Assembly: GCA_014607495.2 (NCBI GenBank)
Contig: CP053153.1
Span: 7,006,001 to 7,070,000 of the forward strand
DNA length: 64,000 nucleotides
Reading direction: 5' to 3'
Source of the DNA: Carposina sasakii
Taxonomy: Eukaryota; Arthropoda; Insecta; Lepidoptera; Carposinidae
Shown: in pieces, positions 63,531 through 64,000 of the stretch
Position numbering within the stretch: the first letter of the stretch is position 1
Layout: every line of letters starts with the position of its first letter
Translations under genes and position numbers: made by a program
Notes under the pieces: generated by a model
The model's input: only the letters and a program-made list of their open reading frames with translations
What the model was told of the DNA's origin: nothing
Databases searched by the model: none

Positions 63531-63836
63531 TGGAACCACTGAGCTGATCTGCTGTTAGGGCTCAAAGATAGGAGACGTAAACCTGGACTGCCTTTTAGTA
63601 AACCCATCGAGTTTTGGCTCGTTGGATTTGTCTTAACTAGTTCTCTTATGTTTCTAATTGACGAGTAACTGATGCTGGAAATCTAGAACCTCTGAGCTGG
63701 TCTGATGATAGGGCACGAAGGTAGGAGACGTAACCCTGGTCTATATTTTAGTAAAGCCATCGAGTTTGGGCTCGTTGAATTTGTCTTGACTGGTTCTCTT
63801 CATGTTTCTAATTGACGAGGACCTGATGCTGTAAAT
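63531..63836. repeat. Two tandem 153-bp units
   Basis: GGAGACGTAA recurs at 63571 and 63724, and GGCTCGTTG recurs with the same 153-bp offset; both units end near TAATTGACGAG. The units have diverged by point changes. They probably lie within the repeat that starts at 63226. Confidence 0.75.
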
Positions 63837-64000
63837 GGGATGTGGCGGATGAAACCCTGGAATGCCGGAATGAAACGGATAAACCGATTTTTATTTTTTG
63901 CTGAAAATGTAGAATAGCCAAAGTTTAATCTTTATTGTTTCTTAATCTCTGCAATTCTCCCAGAGCCAGTTTGTCATGAGGATTGTTAAACAGCTTCCTT

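Overview
The window looks like nuclear DNA from a lepidopteran insect (moth or butterfly). It is AT-rich and dense in short transposon remnants whose sequences I recognise as typical of that order: Lep1-like non-autonomous Helitrons ending in CTAGT, SINE/LINE tails ending in GATGATGAT, tails ending in (TATG)n, and a repeat with the GTCCGTCTGTCTGTC run. Its one clear host gene has small exons with canonical GT/AG introns. The species cannot be named from the sequence alone.

Layout. (1) 1-17142: a 6.7-kb unit present as two full and one partial head-to-tail copies, almost identical and without a convincing gene. (2) 17143-19588: an inverted fragment of the repeat that also forms the intronic minisatellite, a TIR element (family A), and a 5'-truncated non-LTR retrotransposon with an open reverse transcriptase (RT) frame. 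(3) 20558-33273, minus strand: a complete 11-exon gene for a 576-residue AMP-binding (acyl-CoA synthetase, 4-coumarate:CoA ligase/luciferase-like) enzyme. All ten introns keep the frame. Introns 1-5 have been invaded by a snapback element, an RT remnant, an 885-bp TIR element and a 2.2-kb minisatellite. (4) 33274-40570: mostly unrecognised DNA with a tRNA-derived SINE, a 41-bp x3 repeat and a long-TIR MITE. (5) 40863-45775: a three-layer nest. A lepidopteran repeat was entered by a 5'-truncated non-LTR element (13-bp target duplication), which was then entered by a deleted Helitron flanked by identical 194-bp direct repeats. (6) 46051-64000: more TIR elements, hAT-type MITEs, Helitron remnants, RTE-type and Ty3/Gypsy-type pol remnants, SINEs and microsatellites.

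Only the AMP-binding enzyme looks like a functional host gene. Everything else that codes is mobile-element protein, mostly broken. The most unusual features are structural: a young tandem array, a 129-bp minisatellite with a 387-bp higher-order period and an uninterrupted reading frame, and two separate insertions each bounded by identical direct repeats far longer than normal target-site duplications.
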